A stretch of DNA of 64,000 nt. It comes from Dactylis glomerata. Its lineage: Eukaryota > Streptophyta > Magnoliopsida > Poales > Poaceae. The stretch is taken from positions 248,001 to 312,000 of the forward strand of contig QXEO01000144.1 of assembly GCA_007115705.1 (NCBI GenBank). Direction: 5' to 3'. Shown piece by piece: positions 32,862 through 44,992 of the stretch. The position numbers were made by a program, and so were the translations under genes. The notes beneath the pieces were generated by a model. The model was given only the letters and a program-made list of their open reading frames with translations, made no database searches and had not been told where the DNA came from. Position 1 is the stretch's first letter. Each line of letters opens with the position of its first letter.

Positions 32862-34539
32862 TGATACGTCTCTAACGTATCCATAATTTTTGATGCTCCA
32901 TGCTTGTTTTTACACCATTTGCTTAGTGTTTCGTTACACTTCATGGCATTTTTATGCATTTTCTAGAACTAACCTATTGACGAGATGCCACAGTGCGAGT
33001 TCCCTGTTTTCTGCTGTTTTTGTGTTTCAGAAAAGTTACACAAGAAATATTCTCGGAATTGGACGAAACAAAAGCCAAACATCCGGAAATTTACCGAAGC
33101 TTCCAGAGAACCAAAGAGGAGACAGAAAGGAGCCAGGAGGTGGCCTCACCACTGGGGGGCACGGCCCAGGGCCTGGCCGCGCCGCCCTATGGTGAGGGCC
33201 CCCGGTCCACTTCTGACGCTGCCCCTTCGCCTATAAAGACCCCCCGACGGGAAAAACCTAAATACCCGATCACTTTTCTAGAATACATCGCGATCCACCA
33301 CCGCCATCGACCCGAGATCAGGAGGGTCCAAAAGCTCTTCCTAGCACCCTGCCGGAGAGGGGAATCGCCACCGGAGGTCTTCTTCATCGCCATGCTTGCC
33401 TCCGGCGCGATGAGTGAGTAGTCTACCTTGGACTATGGGTCCATAGCAGTAGCTAGATGGTCGTCTTCTCCACCATGTGCTTCATGTTTAGATCTCGTGA
33501 GCTGCCTTACATGATCGAGATCACCGTTATGTAATTCTACATGTTGTGTTTGTTGGGATCCGATGAATATTGGTGTTATGATTGAGTTGATGTGCTGAAT
33601 ATTATCTTATGTTATCTCTATGTTGTTTATGATCTTGCATGCTCTCCGTTGTTAGTAGCTATCTTGGCCGAGTAGTTGCTAGTGACTCCAAGAGGGGGTA
33701 TTTATGCTCGATAGTTGGGTTCATGCCTCTATTTAATCTGGGGGAGTGACAAAAACCTCTAAGGTTGTAGATGTGTTGTTGCCACTAGGGAGAAAACAAC
33801 ATTCATATGCTCAAGGGCATATGCTTTTTTACATTACACACTTTGCTTAATGCAGTTATCTGTTGTTCGCAACTTAATACTTGTGGAGTTCTCGGATTGA
33901 TTCGCCACAAGTGGATTATTAGTCATAGATGCAGTTGGATGACGGTCTATGTATCTTGTTGTAATGCCCAGAGTAAATCTCATAGTGATCCTCTCGACAT
34001 ATGCACGTTGTCTTTATTCTATCAATTGCCCAACTGTAATTTGTTTACCCAGCATGTGTTATTTTATCTAATGGAGAGACACCACTAGTGAACTATGGAC
34101 CCCGGTTCTATTTCCATTATATTGCTATCACCTGTTTACTTTACTCGCACTGTTTACTTTACTCGCATACTACTATTTCTTTCCACTCGATACGCTCATT
34201 CCTTTGTTTCAAGCAAACTAGTGAGATTGACAACCTCATCGTAAGTTGGGAACAAAGTATTTGGTTGTGTTGTGTGCAGGTTCCACGTTGCTACTAGTTG
34301 AAGACGCGCTAACAAGATATCGTTAACGGCGCCCTTGTTGGAGTGTCACTAGGCTAGCAAGCATCACCTTCTGGAGTATTGTCTTTTTCCTACTGGATTG
34401 ATAACCTTGGTTTCATAACTGAGGAAAAACTTGCTGCTATATTCATCAAACCTTCTCTTGGGGTTTCCAACTGGCCGGTTATTTTACTTCATCAACAAAC
34501 GCAATCAAGCTTTCTGGCATCATCATCACTGCACCACCA
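32862..34539 (+). repeat. 5' LTR of the gag-only Gypsy element
   Basis: Begins TGATACGTCTCTAACGTATC, ends CACTGCACCACCA, with a TATA-like GCCTATAAAGACC near 33230. Confidence 0.95.
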
Positions 34540-34549
34540 ACAAGTTTTC

Positions 34550-34567
34550 TGGCGCCGTTGCCGGGGA
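34550..34567 (+). other. Primer-binding site, Asp-tRNA type
   Basis: TGGCGCCGTTGCCGGGGA, the site typical of Athila-like Gypsy elements, 10 bp after the LTR. Confidence 0.9.
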
Positions 34568-34725
34568 AAAAGAAGACTTCTGCAAGGGGAGTTTTGCATG
34601 CACATCCTTTACTTTGTTTTAAGTTTTACTTTTCTTTATTTTTACTTGCATCGTTTTATCAAAAACACACAAAAAATAGTATCCTTTATAGTTGTTTTTA
34701 CTTGTCTGCTTTTAGTTTTGCTAGA

Positions 34726-35277
34726 ATGAGTAATCCTGAAGTTGAAGTTTGTACTTTTAAGAAACAAGGGGGAGAGAGCTTGAAAGATGCTTGGTACCAT
34801 ATTAGCAATTCTCATCATAGGTGTACAAAGAAGCATTCTACCATGATCCTCATTAGAAATTTTTATGTTGGTATAACTAGTTGGTATAGGTACGTTCTTG
34901 ATACTCTTGCAGGATGTAATTTTCTGGGTACTCCCGCTCTTGAAGCATGCACTTTAATAGAAAGTTTAGTGGTAGTACCACCTATTCATGTTGTTAAAAC
35001 TGAGATCACTTTGGAGGAAGTTATAGAAAAAGTAGGCTCTTTAGAAAAAAGTTTGCCAAATATCCTTGATAACGCTAGCCGAGTTAATGAAGCGATAGAA
35101 AGTATCGGTAAGAGAATCACCGTTTTAGAAGCTAGCACTACTCTTGATAGTCAAAACCTTAGGATTGGGAAACTAGAGGAATCCATGGAAACTTTAAGTT
35201 CAATTTTCTCTTCTCTTAAATTTAAGAAGGAGAAAGCTTTTGTTGGAAAAGAGCAAAAATTTATGTATGTTCCCTAA
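34726..35277 (+). CDS. Gag-like protein of the gag-only Gypsy element (183 aa)
   Basis: An open frame from ATG 34726 (MSNPEVEVCTFKKQGGES) to TAA 35275-35277. The N-terminal third has LKDAWYHISNSHHRCTKKHS and TLAGCNFLGTP, which resembles the start of Athila-like gag proteins. The rest is a probable coiled coil (EEVIEKVGSLEKSLPNILDN, ESIGKRITVLEASTTLDSQN). There is no zinc knuckle, protease or capsid core, so it is far shorter than a normal gag. It ends where the conserved block CTCTTGGGAGATAACCCAAT follows at 35490. An earlier in-frame ATG at 34558 lies in the primer-binding region and is unlikely to be used. Confidence 0.6.
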   Translation: MSNPEVEVCTFKKQGGESLKDAWYHISNSHHRCTKKHSTMILIRNFYVGITSWYRYVLDTLAGCNFLGTPALEACTLIESLVVVPPIHVVKTEITLEEVIEKVGSLEKSLPNILDNASRVNEAIESIGKRITVLEASTTLDSQNLRIGKLEESMETLSSIFSSLKFKKEKAFVGKEQKFMYVP

Positions 35278-38200
35278 GTGTCTGTGCCTAAACCTCAACA
35301 TGTTTTTAAGATTGGTAAGACTTTTAGTTCAACTAAAAGTGATTTGCTGGTTGAATTATCTTCGGGAACCTCTAAAGTGCCTAGTGTGGTAAGTGATGCT
35401 CTTGAGGAAACAGTTGATCTTAATGCTTCACTTGATATTACTTGATTCGCACTTTCTGCGCCTAGCTCAAAGGCGTTAAAAAAAAGCCCTCTTGGGAGAT
35501 AACCCAATGTTTTTATTTTCAGTTCTTTTTCTTTTATTTGAGTCTTGGAAGTTATTACTACTGTAATAACTGCTCCTTATCCTTTTTATTTCGTTTTTGT
35601 GCCAAGAGAAGCCTCTAATTTGAGTGAGATAAGATTTGGGGATGTTGCTGTCCTGAAACTGTTTTCGGTGCTGCACCGTAAAAATTCGTGAAAATTATCT
35701 GTATCTATTTTGGACCTGATATTTCTAGTGCATATGCCGCAGGTAATATAAAAACTTTCATTAGTTTAACACTTTTTAATTTGAGCAACAGAAAACCTTC
35801 TAAAAATTCAACCTTTGTCAGATGTTCTGTTTTGACAGATTTCTGCCAATATTTGTGTTTGCCGCTTTATCGCTTTGTTTTTTAGTTCTTTTGATCACGG
35901 AACTTTTGGGGAAGTTGCTACAGTAGTATAGCTTTATATTTGGTGGTTTTGAGTTGAAACCTGAAGCCAAAACGGTTGATTCATTGCTATGCTTACACTA
36001 ATGTTGCTAATAGAATTGTGTTTAGTTTTGTATGAAGGAAGTTTTCAAGTGTAGGGATTGGAGAATGATGAGATGAGTTGAAGAATGGAAAAAATATCAA
36101 GCTTGGGGATGCCCATGCACCCCAAGAAATATCCAAGAGGTACAAGCGTCAAAGCTTGGGGATGCCCCCGAGGCACCCCTTCTTCATCGGCAAAAATCAG
36201 GTTACCTTTCAACACACTATATTTTTATTGCTTCATGCATTATGCATTTTTCTTGGAGCGTCAGTTGTTTTTAGTTTTCAGTTTTGTTTAGTTTTGTTTG
36301 CTGCAATAAATGGTTGGACCCCAACAAATTTCTTTTGGAGAAGTTGCCTTGCTTTTCATTTGCCAAGAACACTCCGTTTTTCGCTCTTATTGTTTCAACG
36401 AGTGTTCTCTTTTTTCTAGAACTGCGTTTATTTTTTGATTTTCGCCTTGATTTGTGTTCAGATCTTGTTATATCTTTTTATCAAGGTGTATTTTGACCTC
36501 TGGTCCATGTTGGTTTTCATCAAAAGAGTTGTTTCAAAAAAGTTCGAATGGTGTTGGAAAAGAGAAAAAGCTTTATGCAAAAAAGTGGTACAAAAAGGAG
36601 CTTGTGTAGACTGCGGCCTAGGCTTTTGCATGTCGTGCTTGATGTCTTTTTGATAGTATGCTTAGTGGTTTTTCTGTAGCATGACTTGTCTCAAATGACT
36701 GAGATTGCTTAATGAGTCTTTGAAAAAATCATGCGTTGTTTTAATTATTTGGAAGCATTATTTTGGTTTTCTCCTTGATGCTTTATTTGGGTTGACTTGG
36801 CGCATGCTCACACATGTTAGACTCATACAAAGTCGCCATTGCCTCTATGATCATTTAGTTTTTGACTTTTGATGCCATCTTATGTTTCTTTTAGTGTCGC
36901 TTTGTCGCTTTTTATGATTATGGCCGTTATTGCTCTCTTAGTTGGTCGCTCCCAGTCTTTTGCTAGCCCTTATTTTGTACTCAGTATGAGCTCTACTCGT
37001 GCATCCAACTCCTAAAAACCAAGTTGTTCCAAAAGTGTCCACCATACATACCTATTAGCAATTTGCTATTCCAAAGTATATTTGACTTGCTTTTATCTAT
37101 CCTTCAAATTAAACTCTTTTAGTGTGATGCGAAAATTGGTCAGTAAAGCTCTCACGAACCTGATGGCACACTTTACTTTTCTCGCGTTAAAATTTTGACA
37201 TTGTGGCTCTCTTATGTTGAGTTGTTATACTTGCAAGTTGTAAGTTGGAAATTAGCCCAGCCATGCCGTCATGGGGCAAGCTTTCAACATTGCACTTTCT
37301 TTCATTTGAGTTGATATCATGATCTTTTGTTTATGGATACTCGCGATGTGAAATAAGTTGGGAATCTTGCGGGATCATGGAGTTTTTATATGTGTTAGGA
37401 AAACGCCTGGGCCGCTAATCTAAGCCATGCATCATTCATGGTGGAAATTTACAGCATTCCCATAGTGAACATTCGACGACGCATCTCACAATAAAAAGCT
37501 ATACCAATGGTAAATAAAAGAGATGCCGAGGTGTTCATTGTCTGTTTGTCCTGTCATGTTGATATGGGTTTGTTCCATGTCATCGGGCACGGAGGTACCC
37601 CGTTGGCGGTTCTCGATGATACACATATATTTACAATGACAAGAGCTTGCTTGGGACTCTAAGTCGAGTAGCATGAGGTTTGGGTATTCGTATTTCACGA
37701 GACACGAGGTTTTCAACTTATGATTTGTCAAGCATATGTAGCATAATTGTATTCGCATTAACTTTAACCATTCAAGATGCCTATGATGGGGCAATGAGAG
37801 CTCAAAGCCGGTAAGTACCATAATTTTTGAAGGTTTATAAAACTTGCAATCACTGCTTCCCTCCGCGAAGGGCCTTTCTTTTACTTTTTATGTTGAGTCT
37901 CCACCTTCTATCTTTATGCACCGTCTAAGAGAGCATAGTTGTCATTCTGAGTATAATGTGCATTGTCCCAAAGTTTTCATTGATTGATTCATGATGTTGC
38001 TTTCACTTGTTCTCAAATTACTTGTATCTAGTCGCCCTCTTAAACTTGAAGGTGTCCTATGCATTTATGTTTTGCTCTCTCGTGAAGGACAAGCTGAAAA
38101 CCATTTGCATATTTTTCCTTATGATTTGAACACACGTTTGACTTTCATTGTTTCATTTTCATGATCTTTTATTTGTGTTCTTTTTCATGTTATAACATGG

Positions 38201-38380
38201 TTGCTAAGTTTCTTCTATCAAGATTATATCTTTCATGCCCATGTTTTAAGTTCTTTTGATCCCAGCGCACAACGCTTACATAGATGATCAAGATTGTGTA
38301 GGTGCATGTCACCTCAAAAATTATTTCTTTTGTTATCACTTACCTACTCGAGGACGAGTAGGAGTTAAGCTTGGGGATGC
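35278..38380 (+). other. Non-coding interior of the gag-only Gypsy element
   Basis: About 3.1 kb of T-rich sequence without sustained frames. It has two copies of AAGCTTGGGGATGCCC (36102, 36152) resembling the polypurine tract. No pol domain is seen on either strand. Confidence 0.75.
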
Positions 38381-40060
38381 TGATATGTCTCTAACGTATC
38401 CATAATTTTTGATGCTCCATGCTTGTTTTTACACCATTTGCTTAGTGTTTAGTTACACTTCATGGCATTTTTATGCATTTTCTGGAACTAACCTATTAAC
38501 GAGATGCCACAGTGCCAGTTCCCTGTTTTCTGCTGTTTTTGTGTTTCAGAAAAGTTACACAGGAAATATTCTCGGAATTGGATGAAACAAAAGCCGAACA
38601 TCTGGAAATTTACCGAAGCTTCCAGAGAACCGAAGAGGAGACGGAAAGGAGCCATGAGGCGGCCTCACCACCAGGGGGCGCGGCCCAGGGCCTGGCCACG
38701 CCGCCCTATGGTGAGGGCCCCCTGGTCCACTTCTGACGCTGCCCCTTCGCCTATAAAGACCCCCCGATGGGAAAAACCTAAATACCCGATCACTTTTCCA
38801 GAATACATCACGATCCGCCGCCGCCGTCGACCCAAGATCGGGAGGGTCCAGAAGCTCTTCCTGGCACCCTGCCGGGGAGGGGAATCGCCATCGGAGGTCT
38901 TCTTCATTGCCATGCTTGCCTCCGGCGTGATGAGTGAGTAGTCTACCTTGGACTATGGGTCCATAGCAGTAGCTAGATGGTTGTCTTCTCCACCATGTGC
39001 TTCATGTTTAGATCTCGTGAGCTGCCTTACATGATCGAGATCACCGTTATGTAATTCTACATGTTGTGTTTGTTGGGATCCGATGAATATTGGTGTTATG
39101 ATTGAGTTGATGTGCTGAATATTATCTTATGTTATCTCTATGTTGTTTATGATCTTGCATGCTCTCCGTTGTTAGTAGCTATCTTGGCCGAGTAGTTGCT
39201 AGTGACTCCAAGAGGGGGTATTTATGCTCGATAGTTGGGTTCATGCCTCTATTTAATCTGGGGGAGTGACAGAAACCTCTAAGGTTGTAGATGTGCTATT
39301 GCCACTAGGGAGAAAACAACATTCATGTGCTCAAGGGCATATGCTTTGTTTACATTACACACTTTGGTTAATGCAGTTATCTATTGTTCGCAACTTAATA
39401 CTTGTGGAGTTCTCGAATTGATTCGCCACAAGTGGATTATTAGTCATAGATGTAGTTGGATGGCGGTCTATGTATCTTGTTGTAATGCCCAGAGTAAATC
39501 TCATAGTGATCCTCTCGACATATGCACGTTATCTTTATTCTATCAATTGCCCAACTGTAATTTGTTTACCCAGCATGTGTTATTTTATCTAATGGAGAGA
39601 CACCACTAGTGAACTGTGGACCCCGGTCCTATTTCCATTATATTGCTATCACCTGTTTACTTTACTCGCACTGTTTACTTTACTCGCATACTACTATTGC
39701 TTTCCACTCGATACGCTCATTCCTTTGTTTCAAGCAAACCGGTGAGATTGACAACCTCATCGTAAGTTGGGAACAAAGTATTTGGTTGTGTTGTGTGCAG
39801 GTTCCACGTTGCTACTAGTTGAAGACGCGCTAACAAGATATCGTTAACGACGCCCTTGTTGGAGTGTCACTAGGCTAGCAAGCATCACCTTCTGGAGTAT
39901 TGTCTTTTTCCTACTGGATTGATAACCTTGGTTTCATAACTGAGGGAAAACTTGCTGCTCTATTCATCAAACCTTCTCTTGGGGTTTCCAACTAGCCGAT
40001 TATTTTACTTCATCAACAAATGCAATCAAGCTTTCTGGCATCATCATCACAGCGCCACCA
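38381..40060 (+). repeat. 3' LTR of the gag-only Gypsy element
   Basis: Begins TGATATGTCTCTAACG, ends CACAGCGCCACCA, and is collinear with 32862-34539 with a low level of substitutions. Confidence 0.95.
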
Positions 40061-40065
40061 GTACC

Positions 40066-41081
40066 CAAAGGATTCAAGTTGCCACATGATCAAGAAAAAT
40101 ATGATGGGTCACAAGAACCAACTCTATGGTTGTCAGACTACCTACAAGCAGTACAAATACTCGGGGGAACAAGAGCAACGGCAATGCAAAGTTTGCAGTT
40201 ACACCTCACCGACGCAGCGCGGTCCTGGTTAAATACTTTACCCAACGATTCTTTCAGAAGTTGGGGGGAACTAGAAAGTCAATTCGCAAGAAATTTCCGT
40301 TCAACATACAAACGACCAGCGTCATTGGAAGAAGTTAAGTCGTGCATGCAGAGGAGAGACAAAACTCTGCGCTCTTATATACAATGCTGGAGTGTCATTA
40401 AAAATTATGCAGAGGACGTCTCCGACGAAGAGAGCAATAGACGCCTTTTCAGCCGGACTTCGTCGTTCAGACCTCGTTGAAGAGATAGGGAGAATAAAGC
40501 CAAGAACAGTTTCAGAACTAATGGAAATAGCCAACAGATTCGCCGATGGAGAAGATGCGTATAACAACAAAAGGGGACGTTCACCGGAAGTCGATAAAAC
40601 AAGCAGGCAAAGGCGACGATACCGCAACGGCGACAACCACGGAAGGCGAAATCAGATAGTCGCGGGATATGACGGAAGGAACGAGGAAGGCTACGAAAGC
40701 AAAGAGTTTCAAGCAAGAGATAATAGGGGAAAGGAGAAACCAAGGTACTCGGGTCCCTCGGCAGAAGATATGCTATATGGTCCTTGTCGCATCCATTATG
40801 CGTACCTGGACGGGAAAAGAGTTTCCAACCACCAGATGAAAGATTGCAGAACCTTCCTAAGGTTGCAAAATGCCATGGATTCGAGCCAAGGACCACGACA
40901 GGGAGGAAAAAGCACGAGTCAAGGATATCAAATGCAGCGACTCGCAAAACAACTGGAGTCAAAGGTATATATATCAGCAATGATTCAACCAGTACCAAAG
41001 TCAAAGAAAGAAAGGAAGAGCATATCTAGACAGGTCAACTTGGCAATATCATCACCACCAGCTACTACAGAGTACTTGTAG
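40066..41081 (+). pseudogene. Tat gag, third segment with capsid core and Cys-His region
   Basis: The gag core is read as KGFKLPHDQEKYDG, WLSDYLQAVQILGG, AMQSLQLHLTDAARSWLNTL, SWGELESQFARNF, KRPASLEEVKSCMQR and LRSYIQCW. It then shifts frame near 40430 to AIDAFSAGLRRSDLVEEIGR and MEIANRFADGEDA. A degenerate Cys-His region CRIHYAYLDGKRVSNHQMKDC follows. This is the retrotransposon-gag family, which assembles the particle. One frameshift and the loss of its N-terminal part to insertions make it non-functional. Confidence 0.85.
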
Positions 41082-41147
41082 TGGTCCGATCAACCAGTCA
41101 GATTTAGCAGAGCGGACCACCCGAGGAAAGTTCCCAGGCCAGGGCAT

Positions 41148-41771
41148 GCTCCAATGGTGCTAAAGGCACAAATAGGGGGATACGACATCGGGAGAGTATT
41201 CATGGATGCAGGAAGCGGCATAAACCTAATATACGCAAGAACTCTAAGGGCAATGTGCATCTCATTGGATAGTCTAAAGCCAATAGATTGTTCTTTCCAT
41301 GGGATAGTACCGGGGAGCGCAAATTACCCTCTCGGGAAAATAGAGCTCGACGTTTGCTTCGGTAATAGCAGCAATTATCGCAAAGAGAAGCTGGAGTTCG
41401 AAGTCATGGATTGGCCTTCACAATATCATGCAATCCTAGGGCATCCAGCATTTGCAAAGTTCATGGCAGTACCCCACTACGCGTATCTTACGCTAAAAAT
41501 TCCAGGGCCTAGAGGAACAATCACAGTTCAAGGCAGCTTCGAAGTATCTAACACTTGTGACAAGGAATTCAACAGGTTGGCGCAAACCTTTGGCATGACA
41601 GCAGAATACGCAAGGCTGAAAGGTGAAACCGACCACAACGTACAACCCGACGTCGGGCAATCCCTGCAAGACCAGGCTTTCGATGCAACTGAAGACTCGA
41701 AGAAAATCCAGGTCCACCCCACTGACCCGAACAAGACTACCTCTATAGCAGTAAACCTGGATCCCGCATAG
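41148..41771 (+). pseudogene. Tat aspartic protease region
   Basis: A retropepsin-like fold with the flap-strand order expected: KAQIGGYDIGRVFMDAGSGI (active-site D-A-G, where D-T/S-G is usual), LGKIELDVCF and HAILGHPAFAKFMAVPHYAY. The reading ends with an in-frame TAG at 41769-41771 and continues directly into the reverse transcriptase frame. In the family this domain cleaves the gag-pol polyprotein. Ala in the catalytic triplet is seen in some retropepsins, so activity cannot be excluded from this residue alone. Confidence 0.82.
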
Positions 41772-43589
41772 GAAAGCGCGCTCGTCGAGTTCCTCCATGA
41801 GCGCTGGGAAATCTTCGCCTGGTGTCCTTCAGACATGTCAGGGGTTCCTAGGGAACTCGTCGAGCACGCACTAAACGTCGATCCCAAAGCAAAGCCAGTC
41901 AAACAACCATTGAGAAGATTCGATGAACCCAAAAGGAAAGCAATAGCATCCGAGCTACACAGACTCGAAAACGCAGGGTTCATCCAAGAAATCAAAACAT
42001 CGACTTGGGTATCTAATCCAGTTATAGTACCCAAGAAAAACATAGATGTGCAAAGAGTGTGTGTCGACTATACGTCTCTCAATAAGCACTGTCCAAAGGA
42101 TCCCTTCCCTCTACCTCGCATTGATCAGATAATTGACTCAACAGCAGGGTGCGCAAGGCTTTCCTTCCTGGATGCATACTCTGGCTATAACCAGATCCAG
42201 TTGAAGAATGAGGATGAGGAAAAAACAGCTTTCATAACACCTTATGGCATGTTCTGTTACCAAGTCATGCCTTTTGGCCTAAAAAATGCAGGAGCAACTT
42301 ACCAAAGGATGATGCAAAATTGCCTCGGAAGTCAAATAGGACGAAACATTCAAGTCTACATCGACAACGTGGTCATTACCACAAGAAAAGAAGAGTCGCT
42401 AATCAGTGATTTAGTAGAGACCTTCGACAACTTAAACAGGTACAAGCTAAAGCTTAACCCGACAAAATGTTCTTTTGGGGTATCTGCAGGACAACTCCTA
42501 GGATTCCTGGTATCCGCAAGAGGAATAGAGGCAAATCCAGAGAAGATCCAAGCGATATTAACGATGGGTAAGCCCACAAAGCTGCACGATGTACAGAAGC
42601 TCGCAGGACGCATCGCGGCACTAAGTCGATTCGTTGCAAGACTAGGAGAAAAAGCGCTCCCTTTCTATGCATTGATGAAAAAATCAGACGACAAATTTGA
42701 GTGGACAGAAGAAGCGGACACAGCCTTTGCACAACTGAAAAAGTGGTTTCCACACCACTGGTGTTGGTCGCACCAAAAGAAAAGGAGCCGCTACTACTAT
42801 ATATTGCAGCAACACATCAAGTGATAAGCACAGTATTAGTAGTCGAAAGAAGCGAAGAAGGAAAAGCTCATGGAGTCCAACGACTAGTATATTTTTCAGC
42901 GAGGTACTATCTCCGATGAAGCAAAGGTACCCGCACTATCAGAAACTTGCATACAGCGTATTCACAACAGCATGAAAACTACGGCAATATTTTTTGGTCC
43001 ACCCAATCATAGTGGTCAACGAAGCACCACTATCCAATATATTGAACAATCCTTCAGCAATAGGATGTGTCTCTTTATGGGGAATTGAGCTATCGCCCCT
43101 GGACATCACGTATGAAAAACGAAAGGCGATCAAATCCCAAGTTTTACCAGATTTCACAGCAGAGTGGCTAGAGTTACAAAACACAGGGCCACCATATTTA
43201 TCGAGTGTGTGGACGATGTACTTTGATGGATCAAAAAGAATCTAAGGCGCAGGAGCAGGGGTAGTCCTGATATCACCACAAGGCGACAAGTTGAAATATG
43301 TGCTGAGGATGAGTTTTCCTCAAGCTTCCAATAATGAAGCCGAATATGAGGCGCTGCTCCATGGGATGAAAATGGCCGAATTGTGTGGAGCAACTCGACT
43401 AAAAATATTTGGAGATTCGAATCTCGTCGTCCAACAAGTGATGAATAAGTGCGACGCCATCAGCGACAATATGACAGCATACAGAAACTTATATTATTAT
43501 CTGGAGGGAACATTCGATGGATGCGAAGTTTCGCATGTCAGTAGAGCTAGCAACGAGGAAGCCGGCACTTTAGCAAATATCGGGTCCTA
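41772..43589 (+). pseudogene. Tat reverse transcriptase, RNase H and second RNase H-like domain
   Basis: RT blocks: KQPLRRFDEPKRKAI, AGFIQEIKTSTWVSNPVIV, CVDYTSLNKHCPKDPFPLPR, LSFLDAYSGYNQI, TAFITPYGMFCYQVMPFGLK and the catalytic box QVYIDNVVIT. Here the second Asp of YIDD is Asn, which should abolish polymerisation. A frameshift near 42745 leads into RNase H (PLLLYIAATHQVIS...RLVYFSARYYL), which is itself broken. From 42994 a further frame has an RNase HI-like domain: MYFDGSKRI, NNEAEYEALLHGM, GDSNLVVQQV and ASNEEAGTLAN (acidic D-E-D set present), interrupted by a TAA at 43243-43245. Two RNase H modules mark the Tat lineage. Confidence 0.88.
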
Positions 43590-44992
43590 GTGCTTACCCA
43601 TACCACAAGGAGTCTTTTGGGAAGAAATCATAGAAAGATCAATAAACGCAGCAAAGTTTCGACTGCAGGAGAACAAGTCCAGAACCAAACAAACGGCTCG
43701 GGGGCTGATAATCACGGGACAGCTGAACCCGAAGAAGTCATGATGATCAAGGAAACTTGGATGCAACCATACTTGGCGTACATGGTAAACAAAACACTAC
43801 CCGAAGATACGGTGCAAGCGAAAAGGATAATACGATGATCCAAGGCTTTCGTCGTGTTACAAGGAAAACTATACAAGAGAAGTATAACAGGCGTTCTGCA
43901 ACGGTGCGTTATTCCTCAAGAAGGACAAGAAATCTTAAAGGACATCCACGCAGGGGTATGTGGGCATCACGCTAGCAACAGGGCCATTGCAGCCAAAGCC
44001 TTTCGTGCAGGATTTTATTGGCTCATAGCCATTGAAGACACGAAAGATATAGTGAGGAAGTGTGAAGCTTGTCAACATTTTGCATCTAGACCACATGCAC
44101 CAGCAGCGGAGTTGTAACCAATACCATTATCTTGGCCCTTCACACAATGGGGTCTTGACATGGTGGGAAAACTGCACAAATCTTGGCCAGGAAGGCATGT
44201 TTATATGCTAGTAGCAGTCGACAAATTCACTAAGTGGGTAGAGGCAGCCCCCGTGACAACACAAGACTCTACAGCGGCAATCAATTTTATCAAGTCAATA
44301 GTTTTTCGCTTTGGAGTACCACACAGTATCATCATAGACAATGGGACAAACTTCACATCAAAGGAGTTCAAAAATTACTGTGAAAGTTTGGGAATAAAAT
44401 TGAAATTCGCATCTGTGGCACATCCAAAGACTAATGGGCAAGTCGAGAAAGCCAACAGCTTGATATATGGGATAAAGAAAAGGCTGTTAGCACCCCTCGA
44501 AAAAGACAAGCACGCTTGGGTAGATGAGCTACCCTCCGTACTCTAGAGTCTCCGAACTACACGTAATGCAGCTACTCAAGATATGCCTTTCTTCCTGGTC
44601 CATGGCGCATAAGCCGCGTTCTTCCAGTTGAGATCACACATGAAGCTCCAAGAATAGCAGCATATGATGAGACAACTTCCACAGAAGCGCTTCAAGATTA
44701 AGTTGATGCACTCGACGAAGCAAGAGACGTAGCACTAGCTAGAGCTACTCAATATCAGCAAAATCTATGAAACTACCATAGTAATCGAGTTCGTCCACGA
44801 TCTTTCGTGGTGGGAGATCTAGTTCTACGACTTAAGCAAGATGGTCATGGAAAACTCGAGTCCCCATGGGTGGGACCTTACATCGTCACAGAAGTAATAC
44901 CAAGAGGAGCTTATCGACTACAAGACAAGAAAATGGGGAAAGACGAGAGTAACCCGTGGAATGCAGAGCAACTACGACGGTTCTACGCATAA
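43590..44992 (+). pseudogene. Tat integrase
   Basis: The zinc-binding H-H-C-C region (AGVCGHHASNRAIAAKAF, CEACQHF), then the DDE catalytic core: first Asp in VAVDKFTKW, second in IIDNGTNFTS and Glu in NGQVEKANSLI. All three acidic residues are present. A C-terminal piece (VGDLVLRLKQDGHGKLESPW to YRLQ) follows at 44807-44992, without a chromodomain, as in Tat/Athila elements. Stops at 44115-44117 and 44544-44546 and frameshifts after that inactivate it. The protein would join the cDNA to host DNA in the nucleus. Confidence 0.88.

Larger units (their letters stand above)
32862..40060 (+). mobile_element. Non-autonomous Gypsy element, gag-only, complete with two LTRs
   Basis: LTRs 32862-34539 (1678 bp) and 38381-40060 (1680 bp) are near-identical, flanked by GTACC at 32857-32861 and 40061-40065. 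An intact Asp-type primer-binding site and a purine-rich GTTAAGCTTGGGGATGC before the 3' LTR are present. The 3.8-kb interior encodes only one 183-residue gag-like protein and otherwise has no pol. It is the youngest large insertion in the nest, and it uses the machinery of an unknown autonomous relative. Confidence 0.93.

Noticed and set aside
33187..33421. ORFs in the LTRs of the gag-only element (also 38504-38941)
   Set aside because: They span the LTR promoter region and contain its TATA. Their presence in both LTRs is due to LTR identity.
37486..37821. Minus-strand ORF of 111 codons in the gag-only element interior
   Set aside because: No domain, and related non-coding text occurs in the outer element (around 29.5 kb) without an ORF.
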